From Methylobacterium radiodurans (GTDB lineage: Bacteria > Pseudomonadota > Alphaproteobacteria > Rhizobiales > Beijerinckiaceae): a stretch of 64,000 nucleotides of DNA. Numbering within the stretch: position 1 is the first letter of the stretch; every line of letters begins with the position of its first letter. The translations under genes and the position numbers were made by a program. The stretch lies in NCBI RefSeq assembly GCF_003173735.1, contig NZ_CP029551.1, positions 3,849,501 through 3,913,500 on the forward strand. Reading direction: 5' to 3'. This document shows, piece by piece, positions 13,152-23,474 of the stretch. The notes under the pieces are model-generated. The model did not search any database, was not told where the DNA came from, and saw nothing but the letters and a program-made list of their open reading frames with translations.

Positions 13152-14835
13152 CGTACAGGGTCTCGACGGTGATGAGCGGGATCGCCCGCTCCCGGGCGAA
13201 GGTTTCCGTGTTGGTCCGCGCCCGGCCGCGGACGAAGAAGGGGATTTTCTTGAGTTCGCGCTCGGCTTCGGGGGCCCAGATGCTCGAAGCGGCGGCCACC
13301 ACAGCCTTCCCTCCCCCCTCCGCGGGGGAGGGTGGCCCGCGAAGCGGGTCGGGAGAGGGGAACCCGGCTTCCGGAGTGAGCGCGACCTCCATGACGGGCG
13401 CAGCCCCTTCCTTTCGCTGGGGTCCCCTCTCTGCGGGACTACGTCCCGACCGACCCTCGCTGACGCGAGGGCCACCCTCCCCCGCAGAGGGGGGAGGAAG
13501 ATCTGCGCGGAGGGAGCGTGCCCTCAGATGCGACGGTGCGGCGTCGGCGTGGAACTCGCGGTCCTCGCGGAACAGGCCGAGCAGGTGCTCCTCCAGCCCC
13601 ATCATCAGCGGATGGACCAGGGTGTCGAACAGGACGTTGGCGCCCTCGAACCCCATCAGCGGCGAGTGCCGGGCCGGGTAGTCCTGCACGTGGGCGGGCG
13701 CCGAGATCACCGCGCAGGGGATGCCGAGCCGCTTGGCGACGTGGCGCTCCATCTGGGTGCCGAGCACGAGGTCGGGCGCGGCGGCCTGGATCGCCGCCTC
13801 GACGTCGAGATAGTCGTCGGCGATCAGCGCCTCGATCCCGTGGGCCGCGGCCTCCGCCCGGACCTCGCGGGAGAACCCGCGCTCGTAGGTGCCGAGCCCG
13901 ACGACCCGGAATCCGATCTCCCGGGCCGCGACCCGGGCGAGCGCCACCGCGTGGGCGGCGTCGCCGAAGACGAAGACGCGCTTGTCGGTGAGGTAGGTCG
14001 AATCGACCGAGCGGGCGTACCAGGGCAGGCGCGAATCGGCCGCGTCGCGCGCCGGGGCCGGATCGACGCCGGCGAGCGCCGCCACCGCCGCGATGAAGTC
14101 CCGGGTGGCGCCGACGCCGATCGGCGGGATCTCGCAGAAGGGCTGACCGTGCGCCTTCTCCAGATACTGCGCCGCCGCCCGCCCGATCTCGGGATAGAGC
14201 ACCACGTTGAAGGCGGCCTCGGGCAGCCGGCCGAGATCGCCGGGGCTCGCGCCCAGCGGCGCCACCACGTTCACGCGGATGCCGAGCTGGTCCAGGATGC
14301 GCCGCACCTCCACGAGGTCGTCGCGGTGGCGGAAGCCGAGCGCGGTCGGGCCGAGGATGTTGCAGAGCCGCGGCTCGGCCGGGGTGTCTCGCCGCGCGCC
14401 CGAGAGTGCCCGCACGAGACGGTAGAAGGTCTCGGAGGCGCCCCAGTTCTCCTTCTTCTGGTAAGCGGGTAGCTCCAGCCCGATCACCGGCACCGGCAGG
14501 CCGAGCGCCCGGGCGAGCCCGCCCGGATCGTCCTGGATCAGCTCCGCCGTGCAAGAGGCGCCGACGATGATCGCCTCCGGCCGGAACCGCTCGTAGGCGT
14601 CCGACACCGCCTGCTTGAACAGGGCGGCGGTGTCGCGCCCGAGATCCTCGGCCCGGAAGGTGGTGTAGGTGACGGGCGGGCGCCGGTCCCGCCGCTCGAT
14701 CATGGTGAACAGGAGGTCGGCGTAGGTGTCGCCCTGGGGCGCGTGCAGCACGTAGTGCAGGCCGCGCATCGCGGTGGCGACGCGCAGGGCGCCGATATGA
14801 GGGGGCCCCTCGTAGGTCCAGAGCGTGAGCTGCAT
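13126..14835 (-). CDS. bchB: Light-independent protochlorophyllide reductase subunit B (BchB) with in-frame repeat insert
   Basis: The beta subunit of the NifDK-like BchNB component that reduces ring D of protochlorophyllide. Asp36 in [12 protein letters not shown] is the unusual aspartate ligand of the NB cluster, and CTAELIQDD follows. The core runs to about residue 442. The normal C-terminal domain ([18 protein letters not shown]) resumes at about 509. Between them about 65 Pro/Gly/Glu-rich residues are encoded by a family A repeat, which lengthens the protein to 569 from an expected 505-525. The insert falls in the linker before the C-terminal domain and keeps the frame. The ATG abuts the bchN stop with no gap. 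Confidence 0.95.
13310..13500. repeat. Family A long element inserted in frame within bchB
   Basis: About 190 bases carry G/C-run palindromes at each end (about 13312-13332 and 13481-13498) and internal stems such as GGCCCGCGAAGCGGGTC. The same two-ended layout, with very similar end sequence including CGGGAGAGGGG, occurs between garL and garR (34003-34182), where it is non-coding. Here its length is compatible with the reading frame and it contains no stop in the bchB frame, so it encodes a linker inside a catalytic subunit. Confidence 0.85.
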
Positions 14836-16574
<1,739 letters not shown>

Positions 16575-16622
16575 CGCGTCCACCCCTGTCCGCTTCCGAG
16601 CCCCTGGGGACCCGACAGGGAG

Positions 16623-16680
16623 AGCCTAGGCCCGCACTCCGAGGAGTGTCAAGCTGGCTTTACGTAACTGAGAAGTGACA
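16623..16680 (-). promoter_or_regulatory. bchF promoter with paired PpsR-type operators
   Basis: On the minus strand TTGACA (16652-16647), an 18-base spacer and TAGGCT (16628-16623) form a sigma-70-like promoter. Over and upstream of the -35 box lies TGT-N12-ACGT-N12-ACA (16647-16680). This is two PpsR half-site palindromes, each one base off the TGT-N12-ACA consensus, sharing a central ACGT so that the whole is a 34-base dyad. PpsR/CrtJ is known to repress bch operons aerobically through such sites, and ppsR itself is 1.2 kb away. Confidence 0.75.
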
Positions 16681-16977
16681 ATGCTCATCTCTTAAGAGAC
16701 GAATTTTTTCAGTTCAGACCATTGCCAGACTGTCGGATCGGCGTATCGTCAGGCTTCGGCTGCATCGTCCGGCCGACCCGAACAGACTCCCGGTAGGGGA
16801 GCACGCCATCACGGAAGCCCGGTCGCCGGGCGCCGTCGCCGCGAGGCCGGTCCCGACGCCTTCACCGGAACGCCCGGCTGCCGGGTGGATCCCGCGGCTT
16901 CCCCGCGGCCGTTCCGCTGGCAAGCCGACGGGAACCTGGCCAAGAGGTCCGTCGACGCGCGATCAGGGAGGTCGCCG
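16681..16977. other. bchF-ppaA divergent intergenic region
   Basis: A 12-bp perfect palindrome TCTCTTAAGAGA (16688-16699) sits 7 bases beyond the distal PpsR half-site and is followed by a T-run. It could be an operator for a second regulator or part of the rightward promoter of ppaA, which I could not place. The remaining bases to 16977 carry only GC-rich partial dyads. I looked for a cobalamin riboswitch, because PpaA-type proteins bind B12, and saw none of its conserved boxes. Confidence 0.5.
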
Positions 16978-17862
16978 ATGAGCGAGGCACGGTGTTCCCG
17001 CCGCCCTTCGGGCCTCGGCGACCCGTTCGGCTGCACGGTGCTGGAGGACCGGCTGCCGGACGAGGAGGCGCTCTCCGCGTCCCGGGCGTCGCTCGACCGC
17101 CCCGGCGCCCTGGCCCGGCTCATCGAGGGCGAGATCCTGCCGCGCCTGATGCTGGTCCATGCCGAGCCGCCGCCCCCGCGGGCGGTCCGGCGTCCGGGCC
17201 CCGACGAGATCGCCCGCTTCGCCAACCTCCTCCTCGCGCCCCGCACGGGTGGCGACGCGACCGGCGACGACCTCCGGCCCGCCGTGGAGACGCTGCGCGC
17301 CCGCGGGCTGCCGCTGGAGAGCCTGCTCGGCGACCTGCTCGCCCCGGCGGCCCGCCATCTCGGCGCGCTCTGGGAGGAGGACGCGTGCGATTTCCTGGCG
17401 GTGACCGTGGGGCTCGGCCGGCTCCAGGCCGTCGCCCGGATGCTCTGCGCGCGCCTCGAGGGCGAGCCGCCGCCGCGCGGGCGCAGCGCTCTGCTCCTGC
17501 CCTGCCCCGGCGAGACCCACGTGTTCGGGCTCACCCTCGTGGCGAGCGCCTTCCGCGAGGCGGGCTGGACGGTCGAGACCGCCGAGGCGTCGGAGGGCGC
17601 GACCACCCTCGCTCGGGATTTCCACGACGTCGTCGGCCTGACGCTGGCCTGCGACGTGAACGCTCCGTCGCTGGCCGCGGCGATCGCGACCCTGCGCGCG
17701 GCATCTTGCAATCGGGAGTTGCGCGTCCTCGTCGGCGGCGCCTACGTGGCGCGGTACCCCGAGCGCGCCGTCGCCGCCGGGGCCGATGCCTGCCTGTGCG
17801 AGGCCGCGGCCGCGCCGGCAGTCGCCGAATCCTTGCTTGAAATGCGGGCGCGAGCCTGTTGA
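16978..17862 (+). CDS. ppaA: PpaA/AerR-type cobalamin-binding antirepressor
   Basis: A 294-residue regulator with a B12-binding-like domain, encoded directly before ppsR as in Rhodobacter. AerR/PpaA binds cobalamin and antagonises PpsR/CrtJ, linking light and B12 to photosynthesis gene expression. The helical segment AARHLGALWEEDACDF (about residues 120-135) and the following LLLPCPGETHVFGL and GLTLACDVN blocks match this family. ATG 16978 has the ribosome site CAGGGAGG. An upstream in-frame ATG at 16885 lacks one and is not preferred. A 24-base gap separates it from ppsR. Confidence 0.88.
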   Translation: MSEARCSRRPSGLGDPFGCTVLEDRLPDEEALSASRASLDRPGALARLIEGEILPRLMLVHAEPPPPRAVRRPGPDEIARFANLLLAPRTGGDATGDDLRPAVETLRARGLPLESLLGDLLAPAARHLGALWEEDACDFLAVTVGLGRLQAVARMLCARLEGEPPPRGRSALLLPCPGETHVFGLTLVASAFREAGWTVETAEASEGATTLARDFHDVVGLTLACDVNAPSLAAAIATLRAASCNRELRVLVGGAYVARYPERAVAAGADACLCEAAAAPAVAESLLEMRARAC

Positions 17863-17886
17863 AAGGACCTGTTTGGCCCATCACAC

Positions 17887-19335
17887 GTGGTGACCGTGAG
17901 CGCACCTGCCCGCCCTGCCCCGCACGCGCCCCAGCCCGTGCCGCCCGTCGCGGCCCTGCCGCTTCCGGCCGGCCTCCTCGACGGCGAGGCGGCGGGGCTG
18001 ATCGTTGCGGCGGGCAGTGACCTGTCCCTGGTCGTCGACGCGGACGGGGTGATCCGCGAGGCGGCCTCCGGGGGCGAGGATCCGGGGCCCTTCGCGGTGG
18101 CGGCCTGGCGCGGCCGGCCCTTCAGCGACACCGTCACGGTCGAGAGCCGCCCGAAGGTCGAGGCGCTGCTGCGCGAGGCGCGGGCCGATGCGGTGACCCG
18201 CTGGCGCCAAGTCAACCACCCGAGCCCCGAGGGGCCCGACCTGCCGGTGCGCTACGCGGCCCTGCGGCCCAAGGCGGGCGGACCGGTCATCGTGGTCGGG
18301 CGCAACTTGCGGTCGGTGGCGGCCCTGCAGCACCGGCTGGCCGAGGCCCAGCAGGCGCTGGAGCGCGACTACGACCGCCAGCGCGCCGCCGAGACCCGCT
18401 ACCGGCTGCTGTTCCAGCTCTCGGGCGAGCCCGTGCTGGTGGCGGACGCCGGCACGCGCCGGATCACCGAGGCGAACCCGGCCGCCGCCCGCCTGCTCGG
18501 CCGCCAGCCGAAGCGCCTCGCCGGCCTCGACGCGGTCGACCTGTTCGAGGCGGGCAGCGCGCGGGCGGTCGAGACCCTGTTCGCCACCCTGCGGGTCGCG
18601 GGCGAGGCCGCCGACGTCCCGGCCCGGCTCGCCCACGGGCGGGGAACCAGCACGGTCTCGGCCTCGCTGTTCCGCGGCGAGAGCGCCACCAGCGTGCTGC
18701 TGCGCCTCAGCCTGCCGGCCGAGGGCGAGGCCGCCCAGGGCCTGGCCGCCCACGCGGCCGAGGTGCTGCGCGCCATGCCGGAGGGCTTCGTGGTCACCGA
18801 TGCGGGGCGGCGGGTGCTGGCCGCCAACACGGCCTTCCTGGAACTCTCGCAGCTCGCCACCGAGGAGCAGGCCCGGGGCCAGCCCCTGGAAGCCTGGCTC
18901 GGCCACGACGAGACCGAGGCGCAGGCGCTCTTCGCCACGCTGCGCGACCACGGCTCGGTGCGCCGCTTCAGCACGGTGCTGCGCGGCCAGTACGGCTCGG
19001 TGGAGGACGTCGAGGTTGCCGCCGTCGCGGTGCCGGGCCAGGGCTGTCTCGGATTCTCCTTCCGCGCGGGGCCGCGCCGGGCCGCACCGCCCGTCGGCAC
19101 CGCCCTGCCCCGCTCCGTCGAGCAGATGACCGAGCTCGTCGGCCGCGTCTCGATGAAGACCCTGGTGCGCGAGACCACCGACCTGATCGAGAAGCTCTGC
19201 ATCGAGGCGGCCCTGCGCATCACCCGCGACAACCGCGCCTCGGCCGCCGAGATGCTCGGCCTCAGCCGTCAGGGCCTCTACGCCAAAATGCGCCGCTACG
19301 GCATCGGCGACCTCGACGGGCCGGACGAGGCCTGA
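17887..19335 (+). CDS. ppsR: PpsR/CrtJ photosynthesis gene repressor
   Basis: A 482-residue regulator with an N-terminal domain, a Q-linker/coiled region (about 140-165, HRLAEAQQALERDYDRQ), tandem PAS domains (about 170-285 and 290-400) and a C-terminal Fis-type helix-turn-helix (DNRASAAEMLGLSRQGLYAK). Cys438 (EKLCIEAAL), just before the helix-turn-helix, corresponds to the redox-reactive Cys of Rhodobacter PpsR. The only other Cys is in GQGCLGF, so the classical intramolecular disulfide partner is not in the usual position. It is expected to repress bchF and bchG through TGT-N12-ACA sites. The GTG start at 17887 is uncertain; the adjacent GTG codons are alternatives. Confidence 0.93.
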   Translation: MVTVSAPARPAPHAPQPVPPVAALPLPAGLLDGEAAGLIVAAGSDLSLVVDADGVIREAASGGEDPGPFAVAAWRGRPFSDTVTVESRPKVEALLREARADAVTRWRQVNHPSPEGPDLPVRYAALRPKAGGPVIVVGRNLRSVAALQHRLAEAQQALERDYDRQRAAETRYRLLFQLSGEPVLVADAGTRRITEANPAAARLLGRQPKRLAGLDAVDLFEAGSARAVETLFATLRVAGEAADVPARLAHGRGTSTVSASLFRGESATSVLLRLSLPAEGEAAQGLAAHAAEVLRAMPEGFVVTDAGRRVLAANTAFLELSQLATEEQARGQPLEAWLGHDETEAQALFATLRDHGSVRRFSTVLRGQYGSVEDVEVAAVAVPGQGCLGFSFRAGPRRAAPPVGTALPRSVEQMTELVGRVSMKTLVRETTDLIEKLCIEAALRITRDNRASAAEMLGLSRQGLYAKMRRYGIGDLDGPDEA

Positions 19336-19492
19336 GGCGCGAGCCCGGCCATCTGGAGCGGGTCCGCGCCGAGTCTTCCGGCCGGGCGCGGCAGAATACG
19401 AAATACAGTATCCGGCGGACGGTTCAGCCGGCAACTCTTCGTGCGGCGCAGCATGTCGGCGCCGGTTCGCGGCGGCGCAGCACGCGATCGAG

Positions 19493-19534
19493 TGTAAATT
19501 TGACTTGACACTCGCGCCGCTCCGAACCTAGCCT
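19493..19534 (+). promoter_or_regulatory. bchG promoter with PpsR operator overlapping the -35 box
   Basis: An exact TGT-N12-ACA site (19493-19510) ends in TTGACA (19505-19510). An 18-base spacer leads to TAGCCT (19529-19534), the same spacing and nearly the same boxes as the bchF promoter. A start seven bases after the -10 box falls on 19541, the A of the bchG ATG, so the transcript is predicted to be leaderless. Repressor binding would block the -35 element. Confidence 0.8.
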
Positions 19535-19540
19535 CCCCTC

Positions 19541-20425
19541 ATGGCCACGCCAGCTCCGAGCGCCGTCGTCGAGCTTCTCAAGCCACTCACGTGGTTCGCC
19601 CCGATGTGGGCCTTCGCCTGCGGCGTGGTCTCGTCGGGCATCCCTGCCTCCGGGCAGTGGCCGGTGATCGCCGCGGGCGTGCTGCTCGCCGGTCCCCTCG
19701 TCTGCGCCACCAGCCAGGCCGCCAACGACTGGTTCGACCGCGAGGTCGACGCCATCAACGAGCCCGCCCGGCCGATCCCCTCGGGGCGGGTGCCGGGGCG
19801 CTGGGGCCTCTGGCTCGCGGCCGCCTGGACGGCGCTCTCGCTCGCGGTGGCGGCGGCGCTCGGGCCCTGGATCCTGGCGGCGGCCGTGTTCGGGCTGATC
19901 CTGGCCTGGATCTACTCGGCGCCCCCCGTGCGGCTGAAGCGCAACGGCTGGTGGGGCAACGCCGCCGTGGCCATCTGCTACGAGGGCCTGCCCTGGTTCA
20001 CCGGCGCCGCCGTGATGGCCGCCGCGCTCCCCGACCGGCGCGTGCTGGCGCTCGCCCTGCTCTACTCGGTGGGCGCCCACGGCATCATGACGCTCAACGA
20101 CTTCAAGTCGGTCGAGGGCGACCGGCGCACCGGCATCGCCTCGCTTCCCGTGCAACTCGGGCCGGCGCGGGCCGCCCGCTTCGCCTGCTGGGTGATGGGG
20201 CTGCCGCAGGTCGCGGTGATCGCCCTGCTCGCCGCCTGGGACCGGCCGGTCCATGCTGCCCTGGTGGCGGCGCTGCTGGCGGGCCAAGCGGCCCTGATGG
20301 TGCGCTTCCTGAAGGACCCGCGCGGGCGGGCCGCGTGGTACAACGGCACCGGCACCACCCTCTACGTGCTCGGCATGCTGGCCGCGGCCTTCGCCCTGCG
20401 CCCGCTCCTGCAGGGAGCCGCGTGA
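19541..20425 (+). CDS. bchG: Bacteriochlorophyll synthase (BchG)
   Basis: A UbiA-family prenyltransferase that esterifies bacteriochlorophyllide a with geranylgeranyl or phytyl diphosphate. It has 294 residues and about eight to nine membrane segments. The first Asp-rich motif NDWFDREVDAINEP (about residues 66-79) and the second motif NDFKSVEGD (about 186-194) bind the Mg-diphosphate. There is no ribosome site, in line with the predicted leaderless transcript. The stop overlaps the next start by one base (TGATG). It heads the rightward bchG-bchP operon. Confidence 0.96.
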   Translation: MATPAPSAVVELLKPLTWFAPMWAFACGVVSSGIPASGQWPVIAAGVLLAGPLVCATSQAANDWFDREVDAINEPARPIPSGRVPGRWGLWLAAAWTALSLAVAAALGPWILAAAVFGLILAWIYSAPPVRLKRNGWWGNAAVAICYEGLPWFTGAAVMAAALPDRRVLALALLYSVGAHGIMTLNDFKSVEGDRRTGIASLPVQLGPARAARFACWVMGLPQVAVIALLAAWDRPVHAALVAALLAGQAALMVRFLKDPRGRAAWYNGTGTTLYVLGMLAAAFALRPLLQGAA

Positions 20426-21786
20426 TGGCCGCCCGCTCCGCGCCCGCCGGCTTCGGCTGGGGCCAGATCGCCCGCCTCGGCCTCGTCCAGACCGCGCTCG
20501 GCGCCGTCGTGGTGCTGATCACCTCGACCATCAACCGGGTGATGGTGGTGGAGCTGGCGCTGCCCGCCCTGGTGCCGGGCCTGCTGCTCGGCCTGCACTA
20601 CGCCGTGCAGTGCTTGCGCCCGCGCTGGGGCTACGGCTCCGACCGGCACGGGCGGCGCACGCCCTGGATCGTCGGCGGCATGGCCGCGCTCTGCCTCGGC
20701 GGCTTCGGCGCCGCCTGCGCCACCGCGCTCGCGGCGAGCCATCTCGCGGCGGGCCTCGCGCTCGCCGTCCTGTCGTTCGTCGCGGTCGGCATGGGGGCGG
20801 GGGCGGCCGGCACCTCGCTCCTGGTTCTCCTGTCGAGCGGCGTCGCGGACGGGCGGCGCGGAGCCGCGGCCACGATCGTCTGGGTGATGATGATCGCGGG
20901 CTTCGCGGTGACGGCGCCGCTCGCCGGTCACTTCCTCGACCCGTTCTCGGGCGGGCGCCTCGTCGCGGTCTCCGGCACCGTCTCGGTGCTCGCCTTCGCG
21001 GTGGCGTGCCTGGCGGTCGCGGGCGTCGAGCGCCGGGGCGCGGCGCCGGCCGCCGCCACCCAGAAGGCGCCCTTCCGCGCTGTGCTCGCCCGGGTGCTGG
21101 CCGAGCCCGAGGCGCGCCGCTTCACGCTGTTCATCTTCGTCTCGATGCTGGCCTACAGTGCCCAAGAGCTGATCCTGGAGCCCTATGCCGGCCTCGCCTT
21201 CGCGATGACGCCGGGCGCCACCACCAAGCTCTCCGGGCTGCAGCACGGGGGCGTGCTCCTGGGCATGCTGGCGGTGGCCGCGGTCACCGCCGGGATCGGC
21301 GGGCCGGTCCTCGGCTCGCTGCGGCTCTGGACCGTGGCGGGCTGCCTCGGCTCAGGAGCGGCGCTGCTCGCGATCGCCGCGGCGGCCTCCGCCGGGCCGG
21401 GCTTCCCGCTTCGCGGCGCGGTCTTCGCGCTGGGCATCGCCAACGGCGTCTACGCGGTCGCGGCCATCGGCACGATGATGGGGCTCGCGGGCGCGGGCGA
21501 CCCGGCCGAGCGCGGCACCCGCATGGGGGTCTGGGGCGCGGCGCAGGGCGTCGCCTTCGGGGCGGGCGGCGTTCTCGGCACGCTCTGCGTCGATCTCGCG
21601 CGCCTCGCGGTCGACGAGCCGGCCCGCGCCTACGCCGCCGTCTTCAGCGCCGAGGCCGTCCTGTTCGGGCTCTCAGCGGTCATCGCCCTGCGGCTCGCCG
21701 CCCCCGCGACATCTCCCCCGCGGCGCGAGAACGCCCTGGCGGGCGCGGCGCGCCTCGCCCTCGGTTCCGGATTCGAAGCGAGATAG
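20425..21786 (+). CDS. PucC-family transporter of the bchG-bchP operon
   Basis: A 453-residue MFS protein of about 12 helices, of the BCD/PucC branch, encoded between bchG and bchP. Homologues in this slot are known as Orf428 or the 44.5-kDa bacteriochlorophyll synthase chain. Family signatures are INRVMVVELALPALVPGLL near the N-terminus and AQELILEPYAGLAFAM in the middle. It is a relative of LhaA but distinct, and its exact role (pigment delivery or light-harvesting assembly) is not established. The start overlaps the bchG stop by one base. Confidence 0.88.
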   Translation: MAARSAPAGFGWGQIARLGLVQTALGAVVVLITSTINRVMVVELALPALVPGLLLGLHYAVQCLRPRWGYGSDRHGRRTPWIVGGMAALCLGGFGAACATALAASHLAAGLALAVLSFVAVGMGAGAAGTSLLVLLSSGVADGRRGAAATIVWVMMIAGFAVTAPLAGHFLDPFSGGRLVAVSGTVSVLAFAVACLAVAGVERRGAAPAAATQKAPFRAVLARVLAEPEARRFTLFIFVSMLAYSAQELILEPYAGLAFAMTPGATTKLSGLQHGGVLLGMLAVAAVTAGIGGPVLGSLRLWTVAGCLGSGAALLAIAAAASAGPGFPLRGAVFALGIANGVYAVAAIGTMMGLAGAGDPAERGTRMGVWGAAQGVAFGAGGVLGTLCVDLARLAVDEPARAYAAVFSAEAVLFGLSAVIALRLAAPATSPPRRENALAGAARLALGSGFEAR

Positions 21787-21788
21787 CC

Positions 21789-22994
21789 ATGCCCGTCTCC
21801 GCCCTGCCCGCCGACCCTGAGACCTTCGACGTCGTGGTGGTGGGCGGCGGGCCGGCCGGCGCGACCGCCGCGACCGATCTCGCGCGGGCGGGACGGCGGG
21901 TGCTGCTCCTCGACCGGGCGGGGCGGATCAAGCCCTGCGGCGGCGCGATCCCGCCCCGGCTGATCCGCGACTTCGCGATCCCCGATCACCTCCTCGTCGC
22001 CCGCATCCGCTCCGCCCGCATGGTGGCGCCCTCGGGGAAACAGGTCGACATGCCGGTCGGCGAGGGCTTCGTCGGCATGGTCGACCGCGAGCATTTCGAC
22101 CCCTGGCTCAGGGAGCGCGCGCGCGCCGCCGGGGCCGAGCGGCGCGACGGCCTGTTCACCCGCATCACCCGCGAGGCGACGGGCCTCGCCACCGTGCATT
22201 TTCGCGATCGCGCGGGGGCCGAGGCCGCGGTGCGGGCCCGCCTCGTCGTTGGCGCCGACGGGGCGAGCTCGGCGGTCGGCCGGGCCGAGGTGCCGGGCCA
22301 TGCCGCCATGCGCCAGGTCTTCGCCTACCACGAGATCGTGCGGCGACCGGAGGCGAGCGCCGCCGATACCGAGCCGACGCGCTGCGACGTCTACTACCAG
22401 GGCCGGCTCTCGCCCGACTTCTACGCCTGGATCTTCCCGCACGGCGACACGATCAGCGTCGGCACCGGCAGCGCCCGCAAGGGCTTCTCGCTGCGCGGCG
22501 CGGTGCGGACGCTGCTGGCCGAATCCGGCCTCGACCGGGGCGCCACCGTGCGCCGCGAGGGCGCGCCGCTGCCCCTGAAGCCGCTGCGGCGCTGGGACAA
22601 CGGGCGCGACGTGCTGCTCACCGGGGACGCCGCCGGCATCGTCGCCCCGGCCTCGGGCGAGGGCATCTACTACGCGATGCTCGGCGGCCGGCTGGCGGCG
22701 GAGGCGGCGCAGGCCTTCCTGGCCACCGGCGACGTCCGGGCGCTGAAAGCGGCGCGGGCCCGCTTCATGCGCCTGCACGGGCGCGTCTTCTGGATCCTGC
22801 GGCTGATGCAGGCGGTCTGGTACCGCAACGATCCCCTGCGCGAGCGCTTCGTCTCGATCTGCCGCGACAAGGATGTCCAGCAGCTCACCTGGGACGCCTA
22901 CATGAACAAGGAGCTGGTCCGGCGGAAGCCCGTCGCGCATGTGCGGATCTTCCTGAAGGATCTCGCCCACCTGTTCCGCTGGGTCTCGCCGTGA
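21789..22994 (+). CDS. bchP: Geranylgeranyl reductase (BchP)
   Basis: An FAD-dependent enzyme that stepwise reduces the geranylgeranyl tail of bacteriochlorophyll a to phytyl, using NADPH. It has 401 residues with the dinucleotide-binding motif VVVGGGPAGATAA (about residues 15-27), KPCGGAIPPRL, and the second FAD motif LLTGDAAGIVAPASGEGI. It is placed two bases after the PucC-family gene and overlaps tspO by four bases. Length and motifs are standard. Confidence 0.96.
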   Translation: MPVSALPADPETFDVVVVGGGPAGATAATDLARAGRRVLLLDRAGRIKPCGGAIPPRLIRDFAIPDHLLVARIRSARMVAPSGKQVDMPVGEGFVGMVDREHFDPWLRERARAAGAERRDGLFTRITREATGLATVHFRDRAGAEAAVRARLVVGADGASSAVGRAEVPGHAAMRQVFAYHEIVRRPEASAADTEPTRCDVYYQGRLSPDFYAWIFPHGDTISVGTGSARKGFSLRGAVRTLLAESGLDRGATVRREGAPLPLKPLRRWDNGRDVLLTGDAAGIVAPASGEGIYYAMLGGRLAAEAAQAFLATGDVRALKAARARFMRLHGRVFWILRLMQAVWYRNDPLRERFVSICRDKDVQQLTWDAYMNKELVRRKPVAHVRIFLKDLAHLFRWVSP

Positions 22995-23473
22995 GCGCGG
23001 TGCTGGTGGCCGGCGCCGCCGCCCTGCTCGTCGGCTTCGCCAACGGCTTCGCGACGCGCACCGACGCGTGGTACCACGCCCTGCGCCAGCCGGCCTGGAA
23101 ACCGCCGGACTGGGCCTTCGGGCCGATCTGGGCCACGATCCTGGCGCTCGCCGCCGGCGCCGCGGCGCTCGGCTGGGTCGCGAGCCCGGGTGCGGCCGAC
23201 CGCCTCCTGCTGCTCTGGGCCTTCGGCCTCAACGCGGCGCTCAACGTCGCCTGGAGCGTGATCTTCTTCCGTCTGCGCCGGCCGGACTGGGCGCTCGCCG
23301 AGGTCGGGCTGCTCTGGCTCTCGGTCCTGCTGCTGGTGGCCGTGCTCGCCCGGGTGAGCGGCCTCGCGGCCGCGCTCGTCCTGCCCTACCTGGCCTGGGT
23401 CGGGGTCGCGGGGCTCCTGAACCTCCGGATCGTGCGGCTCAATCCCGGCCGCGCCGGCCTGCGGGGCCTCTGA
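22991..23473 (+). CDS. tspO: TspO/MBR family tryptophan-rich sensory protein
   Basis: A 160-residue, five-helix membrane protein that binds porphyrins. In Rhodobacter, TspO (CrtK) modulates photosynthesis gene expression in response to oxygen. The motifs WYHALRQPAWKPPDWAFGPIW and LNAALNVAWSVIFF are diagnostic of the family. The start is GTG, overlapping the bchP stop (GTGA), which places it in the bchG-bchP operon and supports a tetrapyrrole-linked role. Confidence 0.92.
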   Translation: MSAVLVAGAAALLVGFANGFATRTDAWYHALRQPAWKPPDWAFGPIWATILALAAGAAALGWVASPGAADRLLLLWAFGLNAALNVAWSVIFFRLRRPDWALAEVGLLWLSVLLLVAVLARVSGLAAALVLPYLAWVGVAGLLNLRIVRLNPGRAGLRGL

Positions 23474-23474
23474 G

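Noticed and set aside
13152-13475. N-terminal extension of BchH by 108 residues
   Set aside because: The upstream part of the frame is antisense-free overlap with bchB and its repeat, has no BchH similarity, and better starts exist at 13151.
16700-16977. Cobalamin riboswitch before ppaA
   Set aside because: I could not find the B12-box or other conserved loops; only GC-rich partial stems are present.
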